NCBI RefSeq assembly: GCF_024171725.1
Contig: NZ_JAMTCG010000006.1
Location: 124,001-188,000 of the forward strand
Length of the DNA stretch: 64,000 nucleotides
Reading direction: 5' to 3'
DNA from: Williamsia serinedens
GTDB taxonomy: Bacteria > Actinomycetota > Actinomycetes > Mycobacteriales > Mycobacteriaceae
This document shows positions 18,492 through 27,159 of the stretch, piece after piece. The notes beneath the pieces are model-generated. The model made no database searches. It worked only from the letters and a program-made list of their open reading frames with translations, and was not told the DNA's origin. The number at the start of each line of letters is the position of its first letter. The first letter of the stretch is position 1. The translations under genes were made by a program, and so were the position numbers.

Positions 18492-19658
18492 GCCGCGGTC
18501 GAGTTCGGCGACGACCGCGGCGACCACGTCGAACATGCTGCCGGTGCGTTCCAGCACAGCGCGCTGACGCTGGTACGACGCCTTGCCCGTCACGATCGAC
18601 CACACCGAGGCCAGCTCGTCGGTGCACCCCAGGCGGGCGGCGGTCGGCGCGAGGCGGGTGAGGATGTCGGCGAGATCGTCGGTGACGAGGCGCTCGGAGC
18701 AGTCGGCGTCGGTGATGATGACCGCGTCGAGGCCGTAGCGGGCGGCGCGCCACTTGTTCTCCTGCACCAGCCACGGGGCCATCTCGCGGGGCAGGGTGCC
18801 GGCGGTGAACTGGTCGTCGAGATCGACGACCAGGCAATGGATCAGCGCGACGATCGCACCGAGCTCGGTCAGCGAGGACACCCCGTCGCAGACCCGGACC
18901 TCGACCGTCCCCAACCGGGGCGAGGGTCGGATGTCCCAGCGGACCTCGTTGATGTCGTCGATGATGCCGGTGGTCTTCTGGTCGGCGACGAACGCCTCGA
19001 ACTGCTCCCAGGTCGTGAACTGGAACGGCAGGCCGGCCGTCGGCAGCTGCTGGAACATCATGGCGCGGTTGCTGGCGTAGCCGGTGTCGGTACCCGACCA
19101 CATCGGCGACGACGCCGACAACGCCAGCAGGTGCGGGTAGAACGCCAACAGCGCGTTGACGATCGGCAGCACCTTCTCCTGGCGGTCGATGCCGACGTGC
19201 ACGTGCACGCCCCAGATGAGCATCTGTCGACCCCACCACTGCGTGCGTTCGATCAGCTCGGCGTAGCGGGGTGAATCGGTCAGTTGCTGCGTCGACCACT
19301 CCCCGTAGGGGTGCGTACCGGCCCCGAAGAGGTCGACCCCGATCTCGTCGGCCATCTCCGACACGATGCGCAACGTCCCGCGCAGGTCGGAGATCGCCTC
19401 GCCGGTCGTCGTGCACACGCCGGTGACGAGTTCGACGGTGTTGCGCAGCAGCTCCCGGTGGACGCGCTGCTGCAGGGCCGGGTCGTCATGGGCGACGACC
19501 TTCTCGAACAGCGCCGCCGCCGAGTTCGACAGCTCGCCGGTCACCTTGTCGACGAGGGCGAACTCCCACTCCACCCCCAGCGTCGGGGCGGGCGAGCCGC
19601 TGAACTCGATGTGGTCCCGCTCGACCGGATGTCCGTCCGGGGCGGGCGGGGCGGTCAC
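18489..19658 (-). CDS. Glutamate-cysteine-ligase-like carboxylate-amine ligase (YbdK/GCS2 family)
   Basis: 389-residue ATP-dependent ligase of the GCS2 family. 'TLGVEWEFALVD' supplies the N-terminal metal-binding Glu residues, and 'MLIWGVHVHVGIDRQ' is the central strand with the His pair. 'RPSPRLGTVEVRVCDGVSSL' is the C-terminal substrate and metal region. It matches the position of M. tuberculosis Rv0433 next to sodC. Since mycolata make mycothiol rather than glutathione, the real amine acceptor is unknown. GTG start overlaps the sodC stop (GTGA), so it is translationally coupled to sodC. Confidence 0.88.
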   Translation of the reverse strand: MTAPPAPDGHPVERDHIEFSGSPAPTLGVEWEFALVDKVTGELSNSAAALFEKVVAHDDPALQQRVHRELLRNTVELVTGVCTTTGEAISDLRGTLRIVSEMADEIGVDLFGAGTHPYGEWSTQQLTDSPRYAELIERTQWWGRQMLIWGVHVHVGIDRQEKVLPIVNALLAFYPHLLALSASSPMWSGTDTGYASNRAMMFQQLPTAGLPFQFTTWEQFEAFVADQKTTGIIDDINEVRWDIRPSPRLGTVEVRVCDGVSSLTELGAIVALIHCLVVDLDDQFTAGTLPREMAPWLVQENKWRAARYGLDAVIITDADCSERLVTDDLADILTRLAPTAARLGCTDELASVWSIVTGKASYQRQRAVLERTGSMFDVVAAVVAELDRG

Positions 19659-20374
19659 CCCTGCTCGATGACCCCGCAGGCCACCCGCGACCCGGCGTCA
19701 CCGGTCGCGAGGGTCTCGCTGTCCGGGGCGGGCGCGTAGCGGGTCGGGATGTTGGCGAAGTTGTCGGGGCCGGAGTGGATGATGATCGCCTTGCCGGTGA
19801 TGTCGGACAGGGTCACCGCGTCGGTGGTGGTCACCGTCTCGCCGCGGCCGTTCTGGTCGACCTGGATGGAGACGAGGTCACCGCTGGAGGGATGCCCGGT
19901 CCGACCGTTCACCTGCAGGTGGCCCCCCGCGGAGAGGAACGCGCCCGGAGCGCCTCCGGTCGGGGCGGTGCTGTTGTTCTCGCACTTGCCGACCGAGTGG
20001 ATGTGCATGCCGTGGAAGCCCGGGGTGATGCCGCTGGTGACGGTCACGTCGACGCGGACGCCGCTGCCGGCGGAGGTGAACCGGGCGGTCCCGACCTGCG
20101 TACCCGACGGCGAGATGAGCGAGGCGGTGAGCGCCGAGCCCGACTCGGACTGGCCGGAGGCCGCGGCGGACCCGGACGTGCCGTTGCCGGACTCGCCCTC
20201 GCCCAGACCGCCGGGCGCCTGGTCACCGGTGATGACCGGCGGGGTGGTGCCCGGCGTCGACGAGGGATCCTCTCCCGGGCTGCAGGCGGCGAGGACGGCA
20301 CCCACGGCAGCAGCCGAGGCCAGGGCCGCGGTGACGCGACGAGCGAAGCGGCGGTGGGTCGGCTGGAACGTCAT
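19655..20374 (-). CDS. sodC: Cu/Zn superoxide dismutase lipoprotein
   Basis: 239 residues. Lipoprotein signal with lipobox 'VLAAC' (Cys31), then a 45-residue Gly/Ser-rich linker and the SOD beta-barrel. Metal-site sequences are 'FHGMHIHSVGKCE' (Cu His pair and disulfide Cys), 'GGHLQVNGRTGHPSSGDL' (bridging and Zn ligands) and 'AIIIHSGPDNFANIP' (Cu His). The C-terminal 'GSRVACGVIEQG' has the second Cys. It is expected on the outer face of the cytoplasmic membrane, dismutating external superoxide. The upstream gene encodes a LytR_C protein, as at M. tuberculosis Rv0431-Rv0432. Confidence 0.95.
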   Translation of the reverse strand: MTFQPTHRRFARRVTAALASAAAVGAVLAACSPGEDPSSTPGTTPPVITGDQAPGGLGEGESGNGTSGSAAASGQSESGSALTASLISPSGTQVGTARFTSAGSGVRVDVTVTSGITPGFHGMHIHSVGKCENNSTAPTGGAPGAFLSAGGHLQVNGRTGHPSSGDLVSIQVDQNGRGETVTTTDAVTLSDITGKAIIIHSGPDNFANIPTRYAPAPDSETLATGDAGSRVACGVIEQG

Positions 20375-20467
20375 CGCTGGTGGTTCTCCCTCGCGTGCAG
20401 GCGCCGGGCCTGGCCGGATGTGTCCCGGCGATCATATCGGGCGGGTCTGCCCCGCCCGGCCACCCAC

Positions 20468-21007
20468 CTAGCGCGTGAGGACGACGACGGCGATACCGCC
20501 GCGACACTGTGTGAACGCCGACGGTCGAGCGTCGATGCTGGCGCCGCCGTCGAGGTCGGACGCGATCTGCTGCGCCTGCGTCCGCTGCGAGGGCGTGTAG
20601 AAGACGGTGTTCTCGGTGATGCTCGAGGTCGACAGGTTGCCCGGCGCGCTGGTGCGGTAGCCCTTGGCCTTCAGGGCGTCGGTGACCTCGACGGCGAGGC
20701 CGGTGATGGTGCCGGCGTTGAAGACGCAGACCAGCGGGCTCGACGCGGAGGCACTGCTCTCCCCCGCCGCGCCGGGGGTCCCTGTCGACGACGCGGTCGA
20801 CGACGTGGACGGGGCCGCGGTGGTGCTCGGTGTCGCCGACGAGGACGCGGCGGCGGCCTGCAGCTGCGCCTCGGGGTTGCTGTCCGACGTGGCCGCGGAG
20901 TGCCAGCCCAGGCCGACGAAGACGATGGCCACGGCCAGCAACAGCATCGCGCCGGCCCGCAGCGGCAGGCGGTTGGAGTCGCGTTCCGGCGTCGTCACGG
21001 GCGCCAC
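20468..21007 (-). CDS. LytR C-terminal domain membrane protein
   Basis: About 179 residues if started at the GTG at 21007; a GTG at 20998 is equally possible. One N-terminal membrane segment ('AGAMLLLAVAIVFVGLGWHS') is followed by a Ser/Thr/Ala-rich stalk. An extracellular LytR_C domain completes the protein ('VCVFNAGTITGLAVEVTDAL', then 'VFYTPSQRTQAQQIASDL'). The equivalent M. tuberculosis gene is Rv0431, between the DUF3263 gene and sodC. LytR_C domains accompany cell-wall polymer ligases, but here the catalytic LCP domain is absent, so the role is unclear. Confidence 0.8.
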   Translation of the reverse strand: MAPVTTPERDSNRLPLRAGAMLLLAVAIVFVGLGWHSAATSDSNPEAQLQAAAASSSATPSTTAAPSTSSTASSTGTPGAAGESSASASSPLVCVFNAGTITGLAVEVTDALKAKGYRTSAPGNLSTSSITENTVFYTPSQRTQAQQIASDLDGGASIDARPSAFTQCRGGIAVVVLTR

Positions 21008-21020
21008 TCTACAAAGAGAG

Positions 21021-21392
21021 TCAGGTGATCTCGAAGCCGAGACGACGCGCCGCACGTGCCTTCTGGCGGCTGGCACGCAGACGCCGTAGCCGCTTCACCA
21101 GCATCGGGTCGACGGCGAGCGCCTCGGGACGGTCGACGAGGGCGTTGAGCACCTGGTAATAGCGCGTCGCGGAGAGCCCGAAGAGTTCCTTGATGGCCTC
21201 TTCCTTGGCGCCGGCGTACTTCCACCACTGCCGCTCGAAGGCGAGGATGTCGTGTTCACGGCGGGTCAGGCCGTCCGGGCCGACGACGTTCGCGTCGACC
21301 TGTTGGCCGTCGGGATTCTGGGGTGTGGTCGTGTCGGCGGGGGAGGGCTGGCCTGCCGACCCCTTCTGGCTACGCGCGGTTGCGCCGTCCAT
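21021..21392 (-). CDS. DUF3263 small helical protein (Rv0430-like)
   Basis: 123 residues from the ATG at 21392, with GAGGGA upstream. A disordered Gln/Pro/Asp-rich first third precedes a helical domain: '[20 protein letters not shown]', then '[20 protein letters not shown]', then a basic '[17 protein letters not shown]'. The middle part looks like an HTH (sigma-factor-region-4-like), so DNA binding is plausible. First gene of the DUF3263-LytR_C-sodC-ligase operon, divergent from def with a 167-bp intergenic region that must contain both promoters. Confidence 0.85.
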   Translation of the reverse strand: MDGATARSQKGSAGQPSPADTTTPQNPDGQQVDANVVGPDGLTRREHDILAFERQWWKYAGAKEEAIKELFGLSATRYYQVLNALVDRPEALAVDPMLVKRLRRLRASRQKARAARRLGFEIT

Positions 21393-21559
21393 CTCGCTCC
21401 CTCGAGGTACACACTGCGGACACACCGGGTGCGCGACACGTCTGTCCCGACCGAGTTACACCGATGTGTTTCACGGATCATCTAAGCACGGTCGGAGGCG
21501 GATTCCCGGGTGCGCCGTGCCGGGCGGACGCGCCGGATGTGCCGAGTAATCTCCCCCGC

Positions 21560-22180
21560 ATGGCGATTCTCCCGATCTGCATCGTCGGCGAGCCGGTGCT
21601 GCACGAGCCCACGGCGACGGTCGAACTCGACGCCGACGGTCGCCCGCCGGCCGACGTGGTCGCCCTCATCGACGACATGTACGAGACGATGGACGCCGCA
21701 CACGGTGTCGGTCTCGCCGCCAACCAGGTGGGTGTCGGGCGCCGGTTCTTCGTCTACGACTGCCCGTCCGGCGAGACGCGTGCGTCGACCCGCCGCCGCG
21801 GCGAGGTGATCAACCCGGTGCTCGAGACGTCCGAGATCCCCGAGACCATGCCCGATCCCGACGACGACGAGGAGGGCTGCCTCTCGGTGCCGGGTGAACA
21901 GTTCCCGACCGGTCGCGCCGACTGGGCGCGCGTCACCGGCGTCGACCGCACCGGCGCCGAGGTCGTCGTCGAGGGCACGGGGTTCTTCGCGCGGATGCTC
22001 CAGCACGAGACCGGACACCTCGACGGCAAGCTGTACGTCGACGTCCTCATCGGACGCAACGCGCGCGCCGCGAAGAAGGCCATCAAGCGCAACGGTTGGG
22101 GCACACCGGGTCTGACGTGGACGCCGGGCGAGGACCCCGATCCGTTCGGCCACGACGACCCCGACGACGCCGACGAGTGA
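21560..22180 (+). CDS. def: Peptide deformylase
   Basis: 206-residue Def that removes the N-formyl group from nascent proteins. All three signatures are present: '[12 protein letters not shown]' (GxGLAAxQ), '[11 protein letters not shown]' (EGCLS, metal Cys) and '[11 protein letters not shown]' (HExxH, metal His pair and catalytic Glu). An insertion with '[13 protein letters not shown]' precedes motif 2, and the C-terminal tail is acidic. TGA overlaps the GTG of the next gene. No fmt gene is in the window. Confidence 0.96.
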   Translation: MAILPICIVGEPVLHEPTATVELDADGRPPADVVALIDDMYETMDAAHGVGLAANQVGVGRRFFVYDCPSGETRASTRRRGEVINPVLETSEIPETMPDPDDDEEGCLSVPGEQFPTGRADWARVTGVDRTGAEVVVEGTGFFARMLQHETGHLDGKLYVDVLIGRNARAAKKAIKRNGWGTPGLTWTPGEDPDPFGHDDPDDADE

Positions 22181-23142
22181 CCGTCGGGGCACCCGGCGAC
22201 CGGGTGGTCGTCCGCTACGCGAAAGGCGAGGGCGCCCCGGGTGACTGGCGCCGGGACCCCTCCGCGACGCGATCGGATGTCACCGGCACCCTGGTGTCCG
22301 TCGACGCCGACGCGATCGTCGTCGACCGGGACGGCGAGCGGATCACCGTCCCCGGCGATCTCGTCCTCGCCGTCCGCGTCCTGCCGGACCGGGCTGTGCG
22401 CACCAGCGAGATCCGCGAACTCGAGGCGGCGGCGGCGCACGGGTGGCCGGGCACCGACCGGGAGACCGTCGACGGGTGGCTCCTCCGCGCCGGTGGCGGC
22501 TACACGCGTCGCGCGAACTCCGCTGTCCCCCTGAGCTTCGGGGCTCGCGCCGACGTCGCGATCCTGTCGGTGATCCGCCGGTGGTACGACGACCACGGCC
22601 TCCCACCCCTCGTCACGGTGCCGGACCGGGTCCTGCCTCCGGGTACGCCGGCCGACGGCGTCCCCCAGATACGGGTGGTCGCCATGACCCGCGACATCCC
22701 CGCGGGCCCTCGGCACGTCGCGGTACCCGTCGACCTCTCCCCCACACCGTCCGACGCGTGGTCCGAGACGGTGATCGGTCGGCGCGACGAGGTCGTGGAC
22801 CGCGCGGTCGCGGTCGACGTCCTGCGGTCCGTCGTGGACGGCACGCTGCTGTTCGCGTCGGTGGTCGTGGACGGGGTGGTCGTCGCGACGGGTCGCGGCG
22901 CGATCACCCGGTCCGCCGAGGCCGCCGCCCCGTGGCTCGGGTTGTCCTGTCTGTGGACCCACCCCGACCACCGAGGTCGCGGCATCGGGTCCGCGGTGAT
23001 CACCACCCTGATGCACGCGGCCCGCGGCACCGGCTGCAGACGCACCTACCTGCAGGTCGAGCAGGACAACGTCGCCGCGATCCGGCTCTACCGCCGCCTG
23101 GGCTTCGCGCGGCACCACGGGTACGGATACGTCCTGCTCTGA
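22177..23142 (+). CDS. GNAT acetyltransferase with N-terminal SH3-like domain (Rv0428c-like)
   Basis: 321 residues. The N-terminal 70 or so residues ('[20 protein letters not shown]') form a small beta-barrel-like domain that ends in a '[20 protein letters not shown]' linker. The GNAT core has the acetyl-CoA loop in '[20 protein letters not shown]' (RGxGxG/A) and the C-terminal '[20 protein letters not shown]'. Same architecture and same def linkage as M. tuberculosis Rv0428c. Substrate unknown. GTG start in GTGA overlap with def. Confidence 0.88.
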   Translation: MTVGAPGDRVVVRYAKGEGAPGDWRRDPSATRSDVTGTLVSVDADAIVVDRDGERITVPGDLVLAVRVLPDRAVRTSEIRELEAAAAHGWPGTDRETVDGWLLRAGGGYTRRANSAVPLSFGARADVAILSVIRRWYDDHGLPPLVTVPDRVLPPGTPADGVPQIRVVAMTRDIPAGPRHVAVPVDLSPTPSDAWSETVIGRRDEVVDRAVAVDVLRSVVDGTLLFASVVVDGVVVATGRGAITRSAEAAAPWLGLSCLWTHPDHRGRGIGSAVITTLMHAARGTGCRRTYLQVEQDNVAAIRLYRRLGFARHHGYGYVLL

Positions 23143-23234
23143 CGGTCACACCCGGTTCTCGGTCGGCTCACAGTCGGTGTCCAGGTTCGGCGAGCACCGT
23201 GGGCGTCACCACCACGAGAACACAGGAGCCCGCC

Positions 23235-24074
23235 ATGATCGCCACCGCACAGTTCACCGGTCTCGGAACCGACATCGCGGTGTCGGTCACCGAGCCCGCC
23301 GCGCTCGACTCCGCGACGCGGGAGGTCGCCCGCCACGTGCACAACGTCGCGCTCACCGTGGATCGCACCGACCCGGGCGCGGAGATCCACGCCGTCGACG
23401 CCGCGGCCGGAACCCCGGTCCTCGTCAGTGCCGTGCTCGAACAGATCGCCACCCGTGCACTGCATTTCGCCGACATCACCGACGGCGCGACCCAGTCGGT
23501 CCGGCGCAGCTCGATCCCCGACGACCGGTTCCTGACCCGGCTGCGGTTCACCTCCGACGGCACGGCGCCCATCGTCGTGACCACCGACCCCGTGGTCCCG
23601 GTGTGGCACCGGCCGCGCCTCGGCGGCGGGATCCTCGAGGTCCCCGTCGACGTCCGCCTGGAGTTGATGGCAACCGGGCGCGCCTTCCTCGCCGACCACG
23701 CCGCGCACCGCGTCGCCGACCGTCTGCAATGTGGCGTGATGGTGACCGTCGGGTCGGTGAGTGCGACCGCAGGGCACCCGCCTCTCGGGGGTTGGTTCCT
23801 CGATTCCGGGAGTCCGTCCCCGGCGGAGATCGCCGACGGCCGGGCGTGCGCGGTCGTCACCGCCGCGGACATCGCCCACCTCCCCCGCGGGCCATTCGAG
23901 CCTCGACCACACAGCGACCTCTCCGTCGTGCGGGTGGTCGCCGCCGACGCCGGGACAGCCCAGGCCGCCGCGGTCCTCACCCACGTCGACCCTGTCCGCG
24001 CGCAGGCGTGGGCCGAGGCGGAAGACATGCACGTCGTCACCACCCCGATCCACGTCCCTCACGCCGCGGCATGA
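23235..24074 (+). CDS. ApbE-like (FAD:protein FMN transferase family) protein, degenerate
   Basis: 279 residues with CAGGAG upstream of the ATG. The order of motifs follows ApbE: 'GLGTDIAVSVTEP', then 'NVALTVDRTDPGAEIHAVDA' (normally R..SEI..LN), then 'VLEQIATRALHFADITDGAT', then 'ELMATGRAFLADHAAHRVAD', 'VTVGSVSATAG' and 'GGWFLDSG'. The usual 'LGGIAKGYAAD' and 'NLGGD' sequences are changed here, so FAD or Mg2+ binding may be lost. No flavinylation substrate or FMN-binding-domain gene is nearby. It overlaps the convergent HNH gene by 16 bp. The family assignment is by pattern of motifs only. Confidence 0.55.
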   Translation: MIATAQFTGLGTDIAVSVTEPAALDSATREVARHVHNVALTVDRTDPGAEIHAVDAAAGTPVLVSAVLEQIATRALHFADITDGATQSVRRSSIPDDRFLTRLRFTSDGTAPIVVTTDPVVPVWHRPRLGGGILEVPVDVRLELMATGRAFLADHAAHRVADRLQCGVMVTVGSVSATAGHPPLGGWFLDSGSPSPAEIADGRACAVVTAADIAHLPRGPFEPRPHSDLSVVRVVAADAGTAQAAAVLTHVDPVRAQAWAEAEDMHVVTTPIHVPHAAA

Positions 24075-25330
24075 CCCGGTGAATCCGGTGCGCGAGACAA
24101 GTGCTCGTGGCCGGTGGGCGTGCGGATCAGGGCTTCGTGGGTGCCGTCGTCGGTGATGGCGGTCGTGACCTGCCAACCGGAGTTCTCTTTCTGTCGGTTG
24201 TGGGTCCGACACAGGCCGTTGCCGTTCACGCTGTCGGTGGGCCCGCCGTCGTTGTGGGGGTGGGCGTGGTCGATCTCGGCGATCGGGGCGTCGCAGTAGG
24301 GCATCCGGCACGACACGTCGCGGCGGGTGATGAACCGCCGCAGGCCGGACGGGAAAATCCTGGCCCGAGATTCCATCGCGACGAGCGCGCCGGAATCCGG
24401 GTTCGCGAACAGCCGACGCAGCGTGACCAGCGCATCGGCGTCGAGGGCGTCGGAGATCAGCGACCGCGCAGTGTCAGCCGGGATCGGCCCGTAACCGGGA
24501 ACGTCCGCCGCGGCGTCGGAGAACCCGACGAGCGCATCACCGGTGATCACGACGTCGACCGCGACGGGCAGGTCCTCCACCGCGGCCTTGCCGGTGAGTC
24601 GTTCGAGGAGGGTGTCGGCCATGACCTGCGCGTGGGTCCGGTCGCCATCCCCGACAAGCGCGTCCGCATGCTGCTTCACTGCGGCGTACGCGGCGATACC
24701 TGCCTTCATGGGCAACAGCGCTGAGAGCTGCACCATCGCATCGGGTTTCGGACGCATGGTCACCCGGCGGTCCTTCGGCGCGCTGGCGTTCCGGTCCACC
24801 ACGGCCTGCGGATCCCGAGCGTAGGCAATCCGCTTGGCCAGCGCCTCCAACGCCCGGTCCCCGACACCGTCGAGGGTCGCCGGGTCGGCGCACAGCGCCT
24901 GGTCGACGACCCGGCGGTCTTCGACCTGCAGGTAGCCGGTCTCGCGGACCAGGATGGTCGCTCGCCACTCCGACAGCGACCCCTCTCGGAGCCGGGCGAA
25001 GGTGTTGGGCATCTCGCCCATCGCCCGCGCGAATCCGAGGTGTCGGCTGCCGGCGTTGCCGGACACCCGCCGAGCCAACGCCACCTCCGCCGACAACCCC
25101 CGACACCGCCGCTCGACCGGCACCCCGGCCTCCGCCTCGGCTGCCGACCGCAACTCCTGCAGACGCAGCGTGTCCGCGGCCTGGCCGGCGGCACAGGCCG
25201 CCTTGATCGACTCCATCAACGAGATCCGGTCGACCGTCTCGGACTCATCGGCAGCGACCGGCAAATCGGCGAGCACAGCCATCACCGACCGCAGCGCTTC
25301 GCGCGCGTCGACGATGCCGGTGAGCTCCAT
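24059..25330 (-). CDS. 13E12-type DUF222/HNH endonuclease domain protein
   Basis: 423 residues from the ATG at 25330. An N-terminal DUF222 helical region (about residues 20-300) precedes a C-terminal HNH module: 'RDVSCRMPYCDAPIAEIDHA' (zinc Cys pair and first His), then 'NGNGLCRTHNRQKENSGWQV'. This family is the mycobacterial 13E12 repeat family, several of whose members respond to DNA damage. A RecA-NDp-type promoter lies directly upstream. The open frame continues upstream to 25393, but those 21 residues overlap the promoter. Target DNA and function are unknown. A distant relative is at 54.4-56.0 kb. Confidence 0.85.
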   Translation of the reverse strand: MELTGIVDAREALRSVMAVLADLPVAADESETVDRISLMESIKAACAAGQAADTLRLQELRSAAEAEAGVPVERRCRGLSAEVALARRVSGNAGSRHLGFARAMGEMPNTFARLREGSLSEWRATILVRETGYLQVEDRRVVDQALCADPATLDGVGDRALEALAKRIAYARDPQAVVDRNASAPKDRRVTMRPKPDAMVQLSALLPMKAGIAAYAAVKQHADALVGDGDRTHAQVMADTLLERLTGKAAVEDLPVAVDVVITGDALVGFSDAAADVPGYGPIPADTARSLISDALDADALVTLRRLFANPDSGALVAMESRARIFPSGLRRFITRRDVSCRMPYCDAPIAEIDHAHPHNDGGPTDSVNGNGLCRTHNRQKENSGWQVTTAITDDGTHEALIRTPTGHEHLSRAPDSPGHAAA

Positions 25331-25337
25331 ACGGACA

Positions 25338-25393
25338 TGTCTACACAAGGGTTCCGACAACAGTTGCCGACGAAAGACAGCTGTGCACAACAT
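25338..25393 (-). promoter_or_regulatory. Putative DNA-damage (RecA-NDp/PafBC-type) promoter of HNH gene 1
   Basis: On the minus strand, TTGTCGGAA (25360-25352), 8 nt, then TAGACA (25343-25338), seven bases before the ATG. This approximates the RecA-independent damage promoter TTGTCRGTG-N8-TANNNT, with two mismatches in the first box and a weak last base. Further upstream, ATGTTGTGCACA (25393-25382) is identical to a 12-mer at the same distance from the second HNH gene. Confidence 0.6.
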
Positions 25394-25535
25394 TTTTCGG
25401 CACTGCAGTCACACGATTCCGCGTCTCGTCGTGCCGACTCGGCATCGCGTCGTCGCGATGTCGTCTATGCTCACGTCCAGGTGCACCGGAACCCGAGGCC
25501 TTCGCGCATCGGTTCGTCGACTTTCCGGTGGTCAT

Positions 25536-26315
25536 GTGATCTCTCGTACGTCATCGTTGACCGTTCAGATCGATCCCTGGGAATACTGTTGTTGCCGAAC
25601 GCCACCCGCGATCGATGACCGGGTCTCGGGACAGCTGATCGCCCAGCCCGGCAACGGCATCGCCGACCTGCGCCCTCTGGGATGGGACGCAAATCGCGGG
25701 CTGGTGATCGTCAAGGGTGGGTCCGCCTACTGGATGAGGGATGGCGAGAGCCCCGACGATGGTGTCACGGTCCTCCTCACGTGGCAGCCCGACGATGCTC
25801 CCGGGGTTCGCGCGTCCGGGATCGTCAGCGGCCTGGTCCAGACCTTTCGCCATGTCGATGACGACATCGCGCCATTACGTCGCCGGGAGGTCCAAGAGTC
25901 AGAGACGTTCCGCGAACCACTCGTCGGCTCCGACGGCTACACGCTGGTGGGCCTCGTCGCGACGCTCACCGACCTCGACCTCGTCGAACCCACCCTCGCC
26001 GAGGTCGCCGCGCATCGAGCCACGCTCCGACGAGCGCGCTCCACGGCGCGGATGTCAGCCCCCGCGACATACTTCGGCCAGGCCATCCCCCGCCCGCACG
26101 ATCGGATCACCGTCGACCTCGACGACCCCCGGGTCGCCGTCACACCGGCCGAGCCGGTGCACGGCACGATCACCGGCGTGGTCACCCACGTCGCGGTGGC
26201 CACCCCATCAAGGTCAGGGGCATTCACCATGCTGTCCTCCGTCGCGGCGGACACACCTGCAGACGACGTACTCGGCGACCTGTTCATCACCGTGGTGCTG
26301 GACGAGGAATCGTGA
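25536..26315 (+). CDS. Unrecognised protein with N-terminal 'WEYCCC' motif (possibly DUF6578-like)
   Basis: 259 residues if started at the GTG at 25536; a TTG at 25557 is an alternative and no good Shine-Dalgarno decides. The opening 'VQIDPWEYCCCRTPPAIDDR' followed by 'VSGQLIAQPG' resembles short actinobacterial proteins that begin with a W..CCG.PF.VGD.V pattern, annotated DUF6578 as I remember it. The rest alternates strands and acidic loops with no catalytic motif. The stop overlaps the GTG of the next gene, suggesting a coupled pair. Base composition just upstream is less GC-rich than the neighbours, fitting a recently acquired segment. Confidence 0.45.
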   Translation: MISRTSSLTVQIDPWEYCCCRTPPAIDDRVSGQLIAQPGNGIADLRPLGWDANRGLVIVKGGSAYWMRDGESPDDGVTVLLTWQPDDAPGVRASGIVSGLVQTFRHVDDDIAPLRRREVQESETFREPLVGSDGYTLVGLVATLTDLDLVEPTLAEVAAHRATLRRARSTARMSAPATYFGQAIPRPHDRITVDLDDPRVAVTPAEPVHGTITGVVTHVAVATPSRSGAFTMLSSVAADTPADDVLGDLFITVVLDEES

Positions 26316-26704
26316 CCGAACTCTGGTTCCTCGAGGATCTCGAGCCGTTCCCGGACGCTCCCGCTGCCGGCGACGTCTTCTCTCCGACCACGTTCTGGCT
26401 CGATGCCGGGAGCAAGGTCTATGAGTCCCCGGTCCCTGCAAACATCTGCGCGCGGGTGACAGCCAGGGTCGGACCGAGGTCACACGGCGACCTCACCGAG
26501 TGGGTCGCCGAGTTCGACGGCGGTTTCCAGACGATGCTGCGCGGTGACCACAGACCGGGCATCGTCGAGCTCCACGGCTGCTTGATGTGGCCCCACGAAC
26601 CGCGTCGGACGCGCAACAGGTGCTCCCGCCGCCCAACAGACGGTTCCTGCCGCCCAACGAACGGAATGGCCAGGACGGGCAGGGATGGCCGGCCCGGGTC
26701 GTAA
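26312..26704 (+). CDS. Unrecognised small protein
   Basis: 130 residues from a GTG overlapping the previous stop. 'MTELWFLEDLEPFPDAPAAG' and 'RSHGDLTEWVAEFDGGFQTM' look like genuine coding sequence. After about residue 92 the translation becomes Arg/Pro/Thr-rich ('RRTRNRCSRRPTDGSCRPTN') and loses protein-like character, so the true C-terminus may have been lost by a frameshift. A short DNA repeat CGCCCAAC..ACGG lies in that tail. Function unknown. Confidence 0.4.
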   Translation: MTELWFLEDLEPFPDAPAAGDVFSPTTFWLDAGSKVYESPVPANICARVTARVGPRSHGDLTEWVAEFDGGFQTMLRGDHRPGIVELHGCLMWPHEPRRTRNRCSRRPTDGSCRPTNGMARTGRDGRPGS

Positions 26705-26714
26705 CCTGACAGCG

Positions 26715-27155
26715 ATGACGCTGCGCATGCCTCCGCCGATCGATCCCGGGCCGCCCGAGCCGGGACCTCCGGACCCCGGTCCCCCGGACGACGAACGACG
26801 TCGTCGGACCCGGATCCTCGTCGGGGTCGCCGCGCTGCTCGCGCTCATCGTGATCGTCCTGTCCATCGGCGTCTCGTGCCGCGGCGACGACAACCCGACG
26901 CCCGCCGGGGTCACGACGGTGACCAGCACGGTCCCGACCACGACGCCCGAGCCGACGACGACCACCACGACGGACGAGACCACCACCACGACGACCGCCG
27001 AGGACACGCCGACGCAGCAGCAGCAGCAGGCGCCGGCCGGTCCGCAGCAGGCGCCCGGACAGCAGAAGAAGGACGACAAGCAGCAGAAACCCGGGAACGG
27101 TGGCCCCGGCGGACCCGGAGACGCGGGAAAGGGTGCGGCCGGACCGCCGAGATGA
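26715..27155 (+). CDS. Single-pass membrane protein with Thr/Gln/Pro-rich exterior
   Basis: 146 residues. The N-terminal cytoplasmic part is proline-rich ('PPPIDPGPPEPGPPDPGPPD'). One membrane helix follows ('ILVGVAALLALIVIVLSIGV', about residues 34-54). The tail is a low-complexity extracellular run of Thr, Gln, Lys and Gly. It lies 4 bp before the CHAP-like secreted gene, so they are likely co-transcribed. The layout suggests a cell-surface or peptidoglycan-spanning anchor protein; no domain is recognised. Confidence 0.65.
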   Translation: MTLRMPPPIDPGPPEPGPPDPGPPDDERRRRTRILVGVAALLALIVIVLSIGVSCRGDDNPTPAGVTTVTSTVPTTTPEPTTTTTTDETTTTTTAEDTPTQQQQQAPAGPQQAPGQQKKDDKQQKPGNGGPGGPGDAGKGAAGPPR

Positions 27156-27159
27156 GATC

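Noticed and set aside
26630-26704. Real C-terminus of the small gene at 26312
   Set aside because: The stretch is Arg/Thr/Pro-rich and contains a short DNA repeat; it does not look like protein-coding sequence, so I flagged a possible frameshift instead of describing a domain.
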